This document shows positions 45,572 through 55,380 of a DNA stretch of 64,000 nucleotides, in pieces (the first letter of the stretch is position 1; every line of letters begins with the position of its first letter). The DNA is from Jiella pelagia (GTDB lineage: Bacteria > Pseudomonadota > Alphaproteobacteria > Rhizobiales > Rhizobiaceae), in the NCBI RefSeq assembly GCF_026898155.1, contig NZ_CP114029.1, positions 999,501 to 1,063,500 on the forward strand. Direction: 5' to 3'. Position numbers and translations under genes: made by a program. The notes under the pieces were generated by a model. The model made no database searches. It was given only the letters and a program-made list of their open reading frames with translations, and had not been told where the DNA came from.

Positions 45572-47024
45572 ATGGCGGACGGTCTGAACTTTATCGCTGG
45601 AGATTGGGTATCCGGCGCAGATGCGATCGAAAACCGCAACCCATCCGATCTGTCCGACGTGATCGGGTGGTTCGCCCAAGCCTCCTCGGGTGATGTGCAC
45701 CGCGCGGTCGACGCGGCGTTGCCTGCTCAGCGCAAATGGGCTGCCACGGGCCTCGAAGCGCGCAGTGCCGCGCTCGACGCAATCGGCCGCGAACTGATGG
45801 CGCGGGCCGACGAGCCTCGGCACCTTGCTGAGCCGCGAAGAGGGCAAGCCTCTCGTCGAGGGGCGCGGCGAGGTGTATCGCGCCGGCCAGTTCTTTACCT
45901 ATTATGCGGCGGAAGTCCTGCGTCAGATCGGCGAGAACGCCGACAGCGTTCGTGCCGGCGTCGAAATCGATATCAGGCGCGAGCCGGTCGGTGTCGTCGC
46001 CGTGATATCACCCTGGAACTTTCCGACCGCGACCGCTGCCTGGAAGATTGCACCCGCTCTCGCCTTCGGCAACGCGGTCGTGTGGAAACCCGCCAACCTG
46101 GTTCCGGCATCGGCAGTCGCGCTTACCGAGATCATTTCCCGCCAGTCCGCCTTGCCCTCCGGTGTCTTCAGCCTCGTCATGGGGGAAGGCGCCAGCGTCG
46201 GGCAAACCTTGATCGAACATCCCGGCATCGATGCGATCACCTTCACCGGGTCGACCGATGTCGGCCGGCGGATCGCCGGCACCGGAGCTGCGCGCCTGGC
46301 CCGGGTCCAATGCGAAATGGGTTCGAAGAACGCCCTCGCGATCATGGACGATGCCGATCTCGACATCGCGGTCGCCTGCGCTGTCGGCGGAGCGTTCGGC
46401 GGGACGGGGCAGAAATGCACGGCATCGTCGCGACTGGTCGTGCACGGCGCGATCCACGACACCTTCGTCGAGCGCCTGGTGGCGGAGACGAAGGCAATGC
46501 GCGTCGGCAACGCGCTCGATCCCGAGACCCAAATGGGCCCGGTCGCCAGCAAGACCCAGCTTTGCCAGAACCTCGACTATATGGAGCTAGCCCGCAAAGA
46601 AGGCGGCGAGATCCTTTGCGGCGGAATGGAACTCGATCTGTCGAGCGAGGGCCATTTCATGGCGCCCGCGGTTGTCGGCGGCACGTCGAACGACTGGCGG
46701 GTCAATCGCGAGGAAATGTTTGCGCCGATCGCCTGCGTCATTCGCGTGGAGAGCTACGAGGAGGCGCTGGCGACGGTCAACGATACCGCCTACGGCCTGA
46801 CCTCCGGAATCGTCACACGCGATCTTTCACGGGCGAGCGATTTTCGACGCAATGCGAGAACGGGCTGCGTGATGGTGAACCTGCCGACGGCGGGCACCGA
46901 CTACCACGTTCCGTTCGGCGGCCGCGGGCAAAGCTCCTACGGCCCGCGCGAACAGGGCCAGTACGCCCGGGATTTCTTCACGGTGGTGAAAACGTCCTAT
47001 GTCCGGGCTGGAGACGCACGATGA
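45572..47024 (+). pseudogene. Semialdehyde (2,5-dioxovalerate-type) dehydrogenase, +1 frameshift as written
   Basis: An ALDH close to the alpha-ketoglutarate-semialdehyde dehydrogenase group. It starts MADGLNFIAGDWVSGADAIE. The frame slips at GAGCCTC (45812-45818); removing one C gives ARADELGTLLSREEGKPLVE and continuous reading to 47024, 483 residues in all. Landmarks are REPVGVVAVISPWNFPTATA, QCEMGSKNALAIMDDADLD (catalytic Glu, with Ser replacing the usual Gly) and GTGQKCTASSRLVV (nucleophilic Cys). The tail ends at an ATGA overlap with the M19-like gene. As first gene of the operon it probably oxidises an aldehyde formed from the transported compound. Confidence 0.9.
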
Positions 47025-48064
47025 CGGGTTTCCTCATCGACGGGCTTCAATACGCGAACTGGTCCGAGCGCATCTTCCGCCAGATGCGCGATGGTGGCGT
47101 CGACGCGGTCCATGTCACCATCGCCTATCACGAGACCTTTCGCGAGACGGTCGCCAATTTCGAGCGCTGGAACCGGTGGTTCGAAGACTTTCCCGACCTG
47201 ATCCTCCGCGGGACGACCGGCGATGACGTCAGACGAGCGAAAGAAACGAACCGGACCGCGATCTTCTTTGGATTCCAGAACCCCTCTCCGATCGAGGACG
47301 ATATCGGCCTGGTGGAGATCCTCCACCAGCTCGGCGCCCGTTTCATGCAGCTGAGCTATAATAACCAGTCGCTTCTGGCGACCGGTTGCTACGAAGCCGA
47401 AGACCCGGGCCTGACCCGGATGGGCCGCGAGGTGATCGGCGAGATGAACCGCGTCGGTCTCGTGGTCGACATGAGCCATTCCGCCGAGCGCTCGACGCTG
47501 GAGGCGATCGAGACGAGTTCGCGGCCAATCGCGATCACCCATGCCAACCCCGCCTTCTGGGCACCGGCGCTTCGCAACAAGTCGGACCGGGTCATCAGGG
47601 CACTCGCCGAAAGCGGGGGCATGCTCGGCTTCTCCCTCTATCCCCACCACCTGAAGAGCAAGAGCGACTGCACGCTGGAAAGCTTCTGCGAGATGATCGC
47701 CCGCACGGCCGAGATGGTCGGAACGCAGTGCCTCGGCATCGGGTCGGATCTCTGCCAGGACCAGCCCGACAGCGTCGTCGAATGGATGCGGTCCGGGCGT
47801 TGGACCAAGACGGTGGACTACGGCGAGGGAAGCGCCGCGTCGCCTGGGTTTCCGCCGATGCCCGACTGGTTCGAGGACAATCGCGACTTTCCGAAGCTTG
47901 AGGCCGGGCTGCGCAAGGCCGGGTTCGACGCCAGCGAAACAGCCGCGATCATGGGCGGCAACTGGCTTCGCTTCTTCGACAAGAGCTTCGGGCCGGCCCG
48001 GTCCGAACCCTCAACCCTGCCGTGGCCGGAAGCCGCGAAAACGCAAACCGGAGCAATGTCATGA
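47021..48064 (+). CDS. M19 (renal/membrane) dipeptidase-like protein, divergent metal site
   Basis: A 347-residue amidohydrolase-fold protein of the peptidase M19 family. The usual N-terminal metal motif HxD is absent: the corresponding segment reads LIDGLQYANWSERIFRQMRD. Other metal-site segments remain: VVDMSHSAERST (His), AITHANPAFW (His) and CLGIGSDLCQDQ (Asp). As I recall, the M19-like protein encoded near dgcAB (dimethylglycine catabolism) in Pseudomonas aeruginosa has a very similar DGL..A.W N-terminus, so this is probably that subfamily and not a true dipeptidase. The start overlaps the ALDH stop, and the BCCT gene follows with a four-base overlap. Confidence 0.82.
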   Translation: MTGFLIDGLQYANWSERIFRQMRDGGVDAVHVTIAYHETFRETVANFERWNRWFEDFPDLILRGTTGDDVRRAKETNRTAIFFGFQNPSPIEDDIGLVEILHQLGARFMQLSYNNQSLLATGCYEAEDPGLTRMGREVIGEMNRVGLVVDMSHSAERSTLEAIETSSRPIAITHANPAFWAPALRNKSDRVIRALAESGGMLGFSLYPHHLKSKSDCTLESFCEMIARTAEMVGTQCLGIGSDLCQDQPDSVVEWMRSGRWTKTVDYGEGSAASPGFPPMPDWFEDNRDFPKLEAGLRKAGFDASETAAIMGGNWLRFFDKSFGPARSEPSTLPWPEAAKTQTGAMS

Positions 48065-49612
48065 GTGATAACACCATGCCCTCGGCGCTTTCGCCCGGCG
48101 GTCACATCAATCTTCCGCTCTTTGCCATCACGGGCGGTTTCATCGCCCTGTTCTGCCTCTGGGCGCTCATCGATCTTGACGGCCTGTCCGCCGCGGTCGA
48201 TGCGGGATTCGGCTTCTCCGCGCGATATTTCGGCCTTTACTGGCAGGTGCTGCTTCTGGCGACCTTCCTGATTGGCCTTGGCCTCTGCTTCCTGCCCGGA
48301 GCCGGCGCCAAGCTCGGTGGCATCGACACGCCGGAATTCTCCTATTTCCAGTGGGGGTCGATGATCATGTGCACGCTCCTCGCGGGCGGCGGCGTCTTCT
48401 GGGCCGCGGGCGAGCCGATTGCGCATTTCGTCTCTCCGCCTCCGATGTTTCCGGGCGTGACCGGTGGCACGGCCGATGCGGTGGCGCCGGCTCTTGCGCA
48501 GAGCTTCATGGACTGGGGTTTCCTCGCCTGGGCAATCCTCGGCTCGCTGACCGCGGTCATGCTGATGCACTACCATTACGACAAGGGCCTTCCGATGGCT
48601 CCACGAACGCTGCTTTATCCGGTGTTCAAGGAGCGGGCCGTGACGGGACCGATCGGTCTCATCGCCGACGCCTGCTGCATCATCGCCGTGGTGGCCGGTA
48701 CCGTCGGACCGATCGGCTTTCTTGGGCTCCAGGTGTCCTACGGCGCCAATGCCCTTTTCGGCATCCCAGACGTCTTCGCCACGCAGGCCGTCATCATCGC
48801 AGGGCTGGTTGCGCTTTATACGTGGTCGGCCGTGACCGGGCTCAGCCGCGGCATTCAGATCCTCAGCCGGATCAACATCGTTCTCGCGTTCTTTCTTCTC
48901 GCCTTCATCCTGATCGCCGGACCGACCGCCTTCATCTTCGAGAGCTGGTTCGCCGGCTTCAGTCTCTATGTCACCGACTTCTTCAACATCGCGCTTTACC
49001 GCGGCGACGCCGGAGTTTTCGGCGACCCGGGCTGGCTCGGCTGGTGGACGGTGTTCTTCTGGGGCTGGTTCCTCGGCTACGGCCCGTTGATGGCGATGTT
49101 CATTGCCCGGATCAGTCGGGGCCGCTCCATCCGTTCGATCATCATCATGCTGTCGATCGTGGCACCGATCGTCACGACCTTCTGGTTCACCATCGTCGGC
49201 GGCACCGGCCTTGGCATGGAGCCTCGAGAATCCGAACACGGTCTCCGCCGCCTTCGAAGGCTTCAACCTACCGGCGGCGCTGCTCGCGATCACCCAGGGC
49301 CTTCCGCTCGGCTCGATCGTCTCCCTGCTCTTCCTGCTCCTGACCCTCGTCTTCGTCGCGACGACCGGCGACTCGATGACCTATGTGATCTCCGTCGCCA
49401 TGTCCGACGAGGATCGCTCCTCGATGCCCATTCGTGTCTTCTGGGGCGTTGCCATGGGCCTCATGGCGATGATCCTGATCTACACCGGTTCCGGCGGCAT
49501 CGGTAAGCTGCAGAGCTTCATCGTCGTGACGGCCGTCCCGGTTTCGCTCATCCTCCTGCCTTCGCTGTGGGACGCTGTCCGCATCACCCTCATGAAGGGC
49601 CGGCGGGCCTGA
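48061..49612 (+). pseudogene. BCCT-family (betaine/carnitine/choline) transporter, +1 frameshift as written
   Basis: An integral membrane transporter of the betaine-choline-carnitine family. It starts MSDNTMPSALSPGGHINLPL at ATG 48061, overlapping the previous stop. About twelve hydrophobic segments are present. The conserved region reads VFFWGWFLGYGPLMAMFIAR then ISRGRSIRS, in place of the standard Trp-rich WWIAWxPFVGxFIARIS, so the substrate site is divergent. The frame slips at GAGCCTC (49219-49225); removing one C gives LGMELENPNTVSAAFEGFNL and continues to 49612, giving 516 residues. The C-terminal ATTGDSMTYVISVAMS matches the family. It probably imports a quaternary ammonium compound. 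Confidence 0.9.
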
Positions 49613-49650
49613 CCCTCGCTTGACCATCAAAACACGGGGAGCCGCTTCGC

Positions 49651-51367
49651 ATGATGATCGATCAACCGATTGCCGAACGCGATGCGGCTCTTCGGCTTCG
49701 CTCCCCCGACGCCGTCATGCGACTGTCCCGGATGGGGAGCGCGCATCAGACGCGACTGTCCTTCATGCGCTCGCTCCTGCGTCGTCTCAAAGCCGAAAAC
49801 TGGACGTTCGAGCGGACCGAGTGGGAAATTGACGAAACCGGCCAAGGCCACGCCGTCTACAGAGCGGTCGGGCCGAGGCGCACCTACAGTCTCGTGGCGT
49901 TCGCCCACGATCTTCCCGATGAGATGCGATCCGACCGGGTCATCGCCACAGCCTGGGACGCAACCTTCACACTGTTCGACGGCGTCCCCGGACCTGAAGA
50001 CATCGATCGCCTTGCCCAGAACGTCCCTTTCCAGGAGGCCGGACGGATCAGCGACAGCGAATTGTCGCTGTCGCGGGCGAACCGCTCGGTCCGCCTTTGG
50101 AACCACGTCGTGACGAGCCTTGCGGACGGTCGCCAGCCTTCGATCGAGGAGATCGACAAGGTCGGCTATCTGATGCGCACGACCGCAGTCTATGGATCCG
50201 GCAAGTTCGGCGCTGCCGACAGGGCGGCACTGCTTGGCCGAGAGGTGATGAGTGCGCCGTTCCATATCGAAATGCTCTCGGTGTGGTTCATTCGCGCCTT
50301 TACCCTCGATCTCGCCGAGCACATGGCGCGGGCGCTGGGTGGCCATGCGGCGGTGACGATTGAGCCGGAGCGGCGGCGGCGGTTCGGCGTGGGCAATTCG
50401 ACGGGTCTGGGCATGGCGCCCTTCCTCGTCAATCATCCAGCCCTCTTGAACGCCTGGATGACGGCCCGCGAGACCGCGATAGGCCGCGTCTGCGCCCTCC
50501 CGCACGCTGCCCCGGGAGAGCGCGAGGTGTTCAAGACCTATCTGCGACGCGCGCGCCTCAGTGCGGATGGATGGCATTGCGACCATCCGCGCCAGCGCGA
50601 AAAGTGCGCCGGTCTTCGCGATGATCTCGAGAGGCTCGAACGTCACGTCGAGGACGGGGCCCTCGACACGGCCGCGCCATGGCGCAGGCTCCTCGAATGG
50701 ACGATGGATCACCTTGACGCCGAAGCGCAGGAGCAAACCGCCGCGCTCGTTCTTGAGCCCTACGGAGAGCTGGTCGACGAGCTGACCTCGACCATGCAGG
50801 TCGACGAAAACGCCTGCTTCCGCATCGACGGGTCGATGTCGGTCGCGCGACTGAAGCAGCTGATCGTCGAGAATTACGGCTGGGCGACGGGCCTCGACTA
50901 TGCCGACCCGAAGAACCGGGCCCGGTTCTGGTACGTTTCGGAGGAAAAGTTGGAGCCGCGGCTCGGCGAGCGCGAGCGCGAGGACGGCGCGGAGTACGAA
51001 CAGCCACTCGATGTCGGACGGGCGGTTGCGGAGGCTCTTCGAAAGGCTCGGCGACTATGCCGCGCAGCCGCAGACCGTCGCCGGCTTTCTTCGCGCTCAT
51101 CACGGCCACCGCCACATGGTCCGTCGTGTCCAGATGGCGGCCGACCGCCCCTTTGCCGAGATTCGCGACAACCTGATCGGAGCGGAGATGATGCCGATCG
51201 ACATTCTGCGCTGCAAACTCGCATTTTTCGGAGCAACGCGTTTCGATCCCCGCTCCGATCGCTGGGTGCGGATCTGCATGTTCCAGAACGCGCCCTTTCC
51301 GCACGAACTGGCCAGTTCGCGGGCCGACGACTGGGCCTACCCTCCCTTGAGCGAGGCGCCATCATGA
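49651..51367 (+). pseudogene. Conserved protein of unknown function (571 aa), +1 frameshift as written
   Basis: A large soluble protein with no signal peptide or membrane segments. It starts MMIDQPIAERDAALRLRSPD. Recognisable but unassigned segments include GRISDSELSLSRANRSVRLW, KVGYLMRTTAVYGSGKFGAA and DENACFRIDGSMSVARLKQL. The frame slips at GAGGCTC (51031-51037); removing one G gives RAVAELFERLGDYAAQPQTV and continues through HGHRHMVRRVQMAADRPF to a stop at 51367, giving 571 residues. That stop overlaps the DUF3726 start (ATGA), which supports the corrected frame. I cannot assign a family. The tight operon with a BCCT transporter and an Ldh oxidoreductase suggests an enzyme of the same pathway. 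Confidence 0.75.
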
Positions 51368-52008
51368 CCGGCGCTTCAAATGACGGGATCCGGTTGTCGC
51401 TTTCGGAAATCGATGCTCTGGGAAAAAAGGCTGCACGCGGGACGGGCTGCTCCTGGGGGCTGGCCGAGGAGGCTGGCAAATCCGCCCGGTGGCTCGCCGG
51501 TTACGGGCTGGCAGGGCCGGAGTCGTTGGCCGCCCTTTTCACCGCGCCTCGATGCTGCGGCTGCACAAGCGACAGCGCCGCGCCGCTTTGCCCGATCGCG
51601 GCCGGCGCCGAGTTGTCGGACAGCGCCGAGGACATCGCCCATGGGACCGATGTGCGGTTGGGCGATGTTGCCCAGCCACTGCTTTTGCTGGCCCAGGCGA
51701 GCCGATCGGCCAACGCATTGCAGGTCATCCTGACGCTCCGCTGGTCGGGCTTTTCCGCAACGTGCTTTCCCGACGGTCTGTCGATCGAAACCGGCGATGG
51801 GGTGGGCGACGCGATCGGCCGCAACGTCGTGTGCAGCAGCGCGAATGCGGCGATCAACGAGACGGACCTACGGGCCGGCGCCGGCTCACGCCTGGTTTTG
51901 CGGAGCGCTTACGAGACGTTGAACCGGCTTGCCGGCAAGACCTATGCGCCGGCGACGGACACGTCTCGCAACAGCGGGGCCGGCGCCGGAACCAAAGACA
52001 ATGATTGA
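51364..52008 (+). CDS. DUF3726 domain-containing protein
   Basis: A 214-residue soluble protein that starts MTGASNDGIRLSLSEIDALG and continues with KAARGTGCSWGLAEEAGKSA and a Cys-rich segment (APRCCGCTS), fitting the DUF3726 family. Function unknown. The start overlaps the stop of the 571-residue protein, and an Ldh-family gene follows after 7 bases. The repeated pairing of a BCCT-side unknown and DUF3726 suggests that the two proteins act together. Confidence 0.8.
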   Translation: MTGASNDGIRLSLSEIDALGKKAARGTGCSWGLAEEAGKSARWLAGYGLAGPESLAALFTAPRCCGCTSDSAAPLCPIAAGAELSDSAEDIAHGTDVRLGDVAQPLLLLAQASRSANALQVILTLRWSGFSATCFPDGLSIETGDGVGDAIGRNVVCSSANAAINETDLRAGAGSRLVLRSAYETLNRLAGKTYAPATDTSRNSGAGAGTKDND

Positions 52009-52015
52009 GGACAGG

Positions 52016-53032
52016 ATGACAGACGCTTGCATTCTCACGCTTCCGCAGATCGAGGCGATGGCGTTTTCAGCCCTGACTGCTGCCGGGACGAGCGAAGCGA
52101 ACGCCAGGCCATTGGCCCGTGCGGTCGCAGCCGCCGAGCGTGATGGCATCGCCAGCCACGGGCTGATGTATGTGCCGACCTATTGCTCCCACGTTGCCTG
52201 CGGCAAGGTCGACGGTCGGGCGGAACCGGCGTTGAGCCGCCCTCGTCCCGGAACCGTGCGCGTCGACGCGAAGACCGGCTTCGCCCATCCGGCCATCGAC
52301 CTCGGTTTTTCGGCTCTGACCGCGTCCGCCAGGGAAAGCGGCATCGCCTGTCTTGCGGTCCACAACTCCTACAATTGCGGCGCGCTCGGCTATCATGTCG
52401 AGCGCCTGGCCGAAGCCGGCCTCGTCGGCCTCGGCTTCACCAACTCGCCCGCGTCGATCGCCCCGGCTGGCGGAACGAAAGCGGTCTTCGGGACCAATCC
52501 GTTCGCCCTGTCCGTCCCCGGCGAAACCGGTCCGACCATCACCATCGACCAGAGCGCGAGCGTCGTGGCCAAGTCGGAGGTGATGAAGCGCGCCCGTCGC
52601 GGCGAAGCGATCCCGGACGGCTGGGCTCTTGATCCAAACGGCCAGCCCACGACCGATCCCGACGCCGCCCTGAAAGGCACGATGGCTCCGTTGGGCGGTT
52701 ACAAGGGCGTCGGTCTGGCGCTGCTGACCGAAGTCATGGCGGCAGCCCTGACCGGCGCCATGCTCGGCGTGGACGCATCTCCCTTCAGCGGAACCGAGGG
52801 CGGGCCGCCGAGAACCGGCCAGTTTTTTCTCGCCATCTCGCCGGACGCGACCTCGGGCGGCGCTTTTGCCGAGCGCATTGCCCGCATTGTCGACGTTGTT
52901 GAAGAACAAGAGGGCGCCCGTCTTCCCGGCAGTGGCCGTCATGCGGCAAGGCGAAAAGCAGACGCGGACGGCATCGCGGTCGACGCGCAGATCGTCGAAG
53001 CGGTCCGCAAGCTCGCATCCGGTTCGGCCTAG
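52016..53032 (+). CDS. Ldh-family (malate/lactate/ureidoglycolate-type) NAD(P)H oxidoreductase
   Basis: A 338-residue dehydrogenase of the Ldh_2 fold, which acts on 2-hydroxy acids or reduces cyclic imino acids such as pyrroline-2-carboxylate. The catalytic His motif is RDGIASHGLMYVP, cofactor/substrate segments are VHNSYNCGALGYHVERLAEA and FGTNPFALSVP, and GGYKGVGLALLTEVMAAALT follows. ATG 52016 is preferred over the in-frame ATG at 52001 because GAGG sits 6 bases upstream. It is the last gene of the operon. The imino-acid activity would fit a proline-betaine-like substrate; this is inference. Confidence 0.88.
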   Translation: MTDACILTLPQIEAMAFSALTAAGTSEANARPLARAVAAAERDGIASHGLMYVPTYCSHVACGKVDGRAEPALSRPRPGTVRVDAKTGFAHPAIDLGFSALTASARESGIACLAVHNSYNCGALGYHVERLAEAGLVGLGFTNSPASIAPAGGTKAVFGTNPFALSVPGETGPTITIDQSASVVAKSEVMKRARRGEAIPDGWALDPNGQPTTDPDAALKGTMAPLGGYKGVGLALLTEVMAAALTGAMLGVDASPFSGTEGGPPRTGQFFLAISPDATSGGAFAERIARIVDVVEEQEGARLPGSGRHAARRKADADGIAVDAQIVEAVRKLASGSA

Positions 53033-53355
53033 TGCGCGGTTAGCATGAGGAACGGCACCTTACCAACTCGCTGAATAGCCTCAGGTGTCGACATGCACGA
53101 ATGAGCTGTAGAGCCCTGCGCCACCCTGAAAGAAACCTTCGTCGCGCTAGCGCTTCAGGGTCCTTGCCCAGGCTTCAGGCCTGCCGGCCCCTCCGACCTT
53201 GAAGTCGACGGCGCGGAAGTCCATGTGCTGGCTGCGCCGTGCGCCCCCGCCGGACCGCTTGTAGTCCGGGCTCCAATAGACGCTGGTCAGCAAGATTGGA
53301 TGGCTCAGCCAATAGAAGCGTCTATTACGATCAGATCGAGCGAACTGAGCAATCC
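53033..53355. other. 323-bp intergenic region between convergent genes
   Basis: It lies between the end of the Ldh operon and the 3' end of the GntR gene. A short minus-strand frame ends with MDFRAVDFKVGGAGRPEAWA and looks weakly coding-like, but it has no start context and no family I recognise. No T-tract terminator is visible. Confidence 0.35.
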
Positions 53356-54018
53356 TCAAAGATTACTGCAGAACTTGTCGAGATAGAACTGCTTGGCGGG
53401 CTGGATGTGCTTGACGCAGATCTCGGCGAGTTGCTCGAGCCGGCCGGCCTCGATCGCATCGATGATCGCGGCATGCTCAAGCTTGGCCCCGTCCACGAGT
53501 TCGGTGACGCTCAGGCCGTGGGATCGGATACCGTGGGTCTTGGCGTCGGTGGCCGCGATCGCTTCGATCAGATAGGCGTTGCCCGTTCCCTCGAACAGGA
53601 TGCGATGGAATTCGGCATTGGTCTGAAAGATCGCCAGGAGATCCCGCCGGTCGAACGCCGCGCAATGCGCTTCGTGGGCCTCTCGAAGCCGGTCGAACCA
53701 GACGGTGTCCGGCGGCAGCCGGATGCGCAGGGCACCCTCTCTGTGCAGGATTGCGCGCAGGAGATAGAGATCCTCGACCTCCTGCCGCGAGAAATAGCGC
53801 ACCGCAGCGCCCCGGTTCGGGAGCTTTTCGACGATACCCCGTCGCTCGAGTTCGACGAGTGCCGCTCGAACCACATGACGCTTGGCACTGAAGCCGACCA
53901 TGAACTCGTCTTCGTAAAGCCGTTGCTTGGGAAGATAGCGGCCGAAGATGATGTCGCGTTCAAGTTCGGAAACGACCCGGGCCACAGCCTCGGCGGTCCT
54001 GCTTCCATGTTTCGACAC
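53356..54018 (-). CDS. GntR-family (FCD domain) transcriptional regulator
   Basis: A 220-residue regulator with an N-terminal winged HTH (about 10-75; IIFGRYLPKQRLYEDEFMVG, RHVVRAALVELERRGIVEKL) and a C-terminal all-helical FCD effector domain with metal-ligand-type segments (NAEFHRILFEGTGN and EHAAIIDAIEAGRLEQL). GTG 54018 is preferred because GGGGAGGGGG precedes it; the in-frame TTG at 54042 overlaps that site. It is divergent from the isopropylmalate-dehydrogenase-like gene and the TTT operon, which it probably controls. Confidence 0.9.
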   Translation of the reverse strand: MSKHGSRTAEAVARVVSELERDIIFGRYLPKQRLYEDEFMVGFSAKRHVVRAALVELERRGIVEKLPNRGAAVRYFSRQEVEDLYLLRAILHREGALRIRLPPDTVWFDRLREAHEAHCAAFDRRDLLAIFQTNAEFHRILFEGTGNAYLIEAIAATDAKTHGIRSHGLSVTELVDGAKLEHAAIIDAIEAGRLEQLAEICVKHIQPAKQFYLDKFCSNL

Positions 54019-54033
54019 GTCGTCCCCCTCCCC

Positions 54034-54047
54034 GATTATCAATAATC
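54034..54047. promoter_or_regulatory. Candidate GntR operator
   Basis: GATTAT-CA-ATAATC is a 6-bp inverted repeat around a 2-bp centre, 16 bases upstream of the GntR start and in the divergent region 54019-54230. AT-rich compared with its surroundings. Probable autoregulatory or operon operator. Confidence 0.45.
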
Positions 54048-54230
54048 TTATTGCCGCTTAAAGCGATGAGGTTTGCGACGCAAATGGCGCTTGTAAAAAT
54101 CTTGCGCCCGCCCCGCCCGTTCGTATGGTCGCCCTCTCACCGAACGGGAACGTCCTGGCTCTCCAGCCACTGCCGGCCCGGATGCCCATCTCGCGGCCCC
54201 TCCCGCGGGCAATAGCAATGGAACTCCCCT

Positions 54231-55316
54231 ATGCCGCCTTACGACATCGTGACGATCGAAGGAGATGGAATCGGCCCCGAAGTCGCCCAGGCCGCGGTTC
54301 GGGTTCTGCGCGAAGCCGTCGGCGAGACGACGCTCGCCTTCATCGATGCGCCGGGCGGAGCCGCCCATTACGCCCGTAGCGGCGATGTGCTCCCCGACGA
54401 GACCCTGAGGCTGTGCCGCGAGAGCCATGCGATCCTTCACGGCGCTGCCGGCCTGCCGGAGATCACCTATCCGGACGGCACGGAAGTCGGCAACGAGCTG
54501 CATCTGCAGCTCCGCTTCAAGCTCGATCTCTATGCCAACGTCCGTCCGATCAAGCTCCTGGCCGGTGTCGGATCGCCTCTCGCCGCCCGCGAGACCCTCG
54601 ACATCGACTACGTCATCATCCGCGAGAACACGGAGGGCCTCTACGCCAGCCGCGGCGCTGGCGTGGTGCTGCGCAACGAATTTGCGACCGACACGCTGGT
54701 CGTCAGCCGCAAGGGCGTCGAGCGCGTCGCACGCTTCGCCTTCAATCTGTCGCGCAAGCGCCAAGGCGCGCCCCGTGACGGCAAGCGCCGGGTCACGGTC
54801 TGCGACAAGGCCAACATCCTGCGCTCCTACGCCTTCTTCCGCGCGGTTTGCCAGGAGGTCGCCAGCGACTTTCCCGATGTCGAGATCGACTACGCCTACG
54901 CGGACGCGATCACCGTCCACATGCTGAAGAAGCCCGATTTCTACGACGTCATCGTCGCCGAGAACATGTTTGGCGACATCATTTCCGATCTCGGAGCGGC
55001 GACCGTCGGCGGCCTCGGCATCGCGCCGTCCGGCGAGGTCGGCGATACGCATGGCCTGTTCCAGGGCGCCCACGGCTCGGCCCCTGACATCGCGGGCCAG
55101 AACGCGGCGAGCCCCCTGGCGACGATCCTTTCGGGCGCCCTGATGCTCGATTGGCTGGCGGACAAGCATGCCGACGAGGCTCTCGCCGACGCCGCAAAAA
55201 GCATTCGCGCCGCGGTCGCGACAACCCTGTCCGAGGGACACGCCATTCCGCGCGATCTGGGAGGTTCGGCCAGTTGCACCGAGGTGACCGACGCGGTCTG
55301 CCGGGCGCTTGGATGA
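54231..55316 (+). CDS. Isocitrate/isopropylmalate dehydrogenase family protein
   Basis: A 361-residue beta-decarboxylating dehydrogenase starting MPPYDIVTIEGDGIGPEVAQ. Landmarks are the substrate-binding DYVIIRENTEGLYASRG, the catalytic region VCDKANILRS, the metal-binding and family signature NMFGDIISDLGAATVGGLGI and the cofactor region HGSAPDIAGQ. It oxidises and decarboxylates a 2-hydroxy acid (isopropylmalate, tartrate or homoisocitrate type). Catabolic context (TTT transporter, Ldh, RraA, DapA-like) argues against a biosynthetic LeuB role. No strong Shine-Dalgarno precedes the ATG. Confidence 0.9.
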   Translation: MPPYDIVTIEGDGIGPEVAQAAVRVLREAVGETTLAFIDAPGGAAHYARSGDVLPDETLRLCRESHAILHGAAGLPEITYPDGTEVGNELHLQLRFKLDLYANVRPIKLLAGVGSPLAARETLDIDYVIIRENTEGLYASRGAGVVLRNEFATDTLVVSRKGVERVARFAFNLSRKRQGAPRDGKRRVTVCDKANILRSYAFFRAVCQEVASDFPDVEIDYAYADAITVHMLKKPDFYDVIVAENMFGDIISDLGAATVGGLGIAPSGEVGDTHGLFQGAHGSAPDIAGQNAASPLATILSGALMLDWLADKHADEALADAAKSIRAAVATTLSEGHAIPRDLGGSASCTEVTDAVCRALG

Positions 55317-55380
55317 GCGCTCGGATTCGAGCCGGCCATTAGAGCCGGTCACTACCAAGTCCATTCATGGGAGGAACAGC

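Noticed and set aside
54231-55316. leuB of leucine biosynthesis
   Set aside because: No leuC/leuD neighbours; the gene lies in a GntR-controlled catabolic operon with a TTT transporter, so a generic isocitrate/isopropylmalate dehydrogenase family name is safer.
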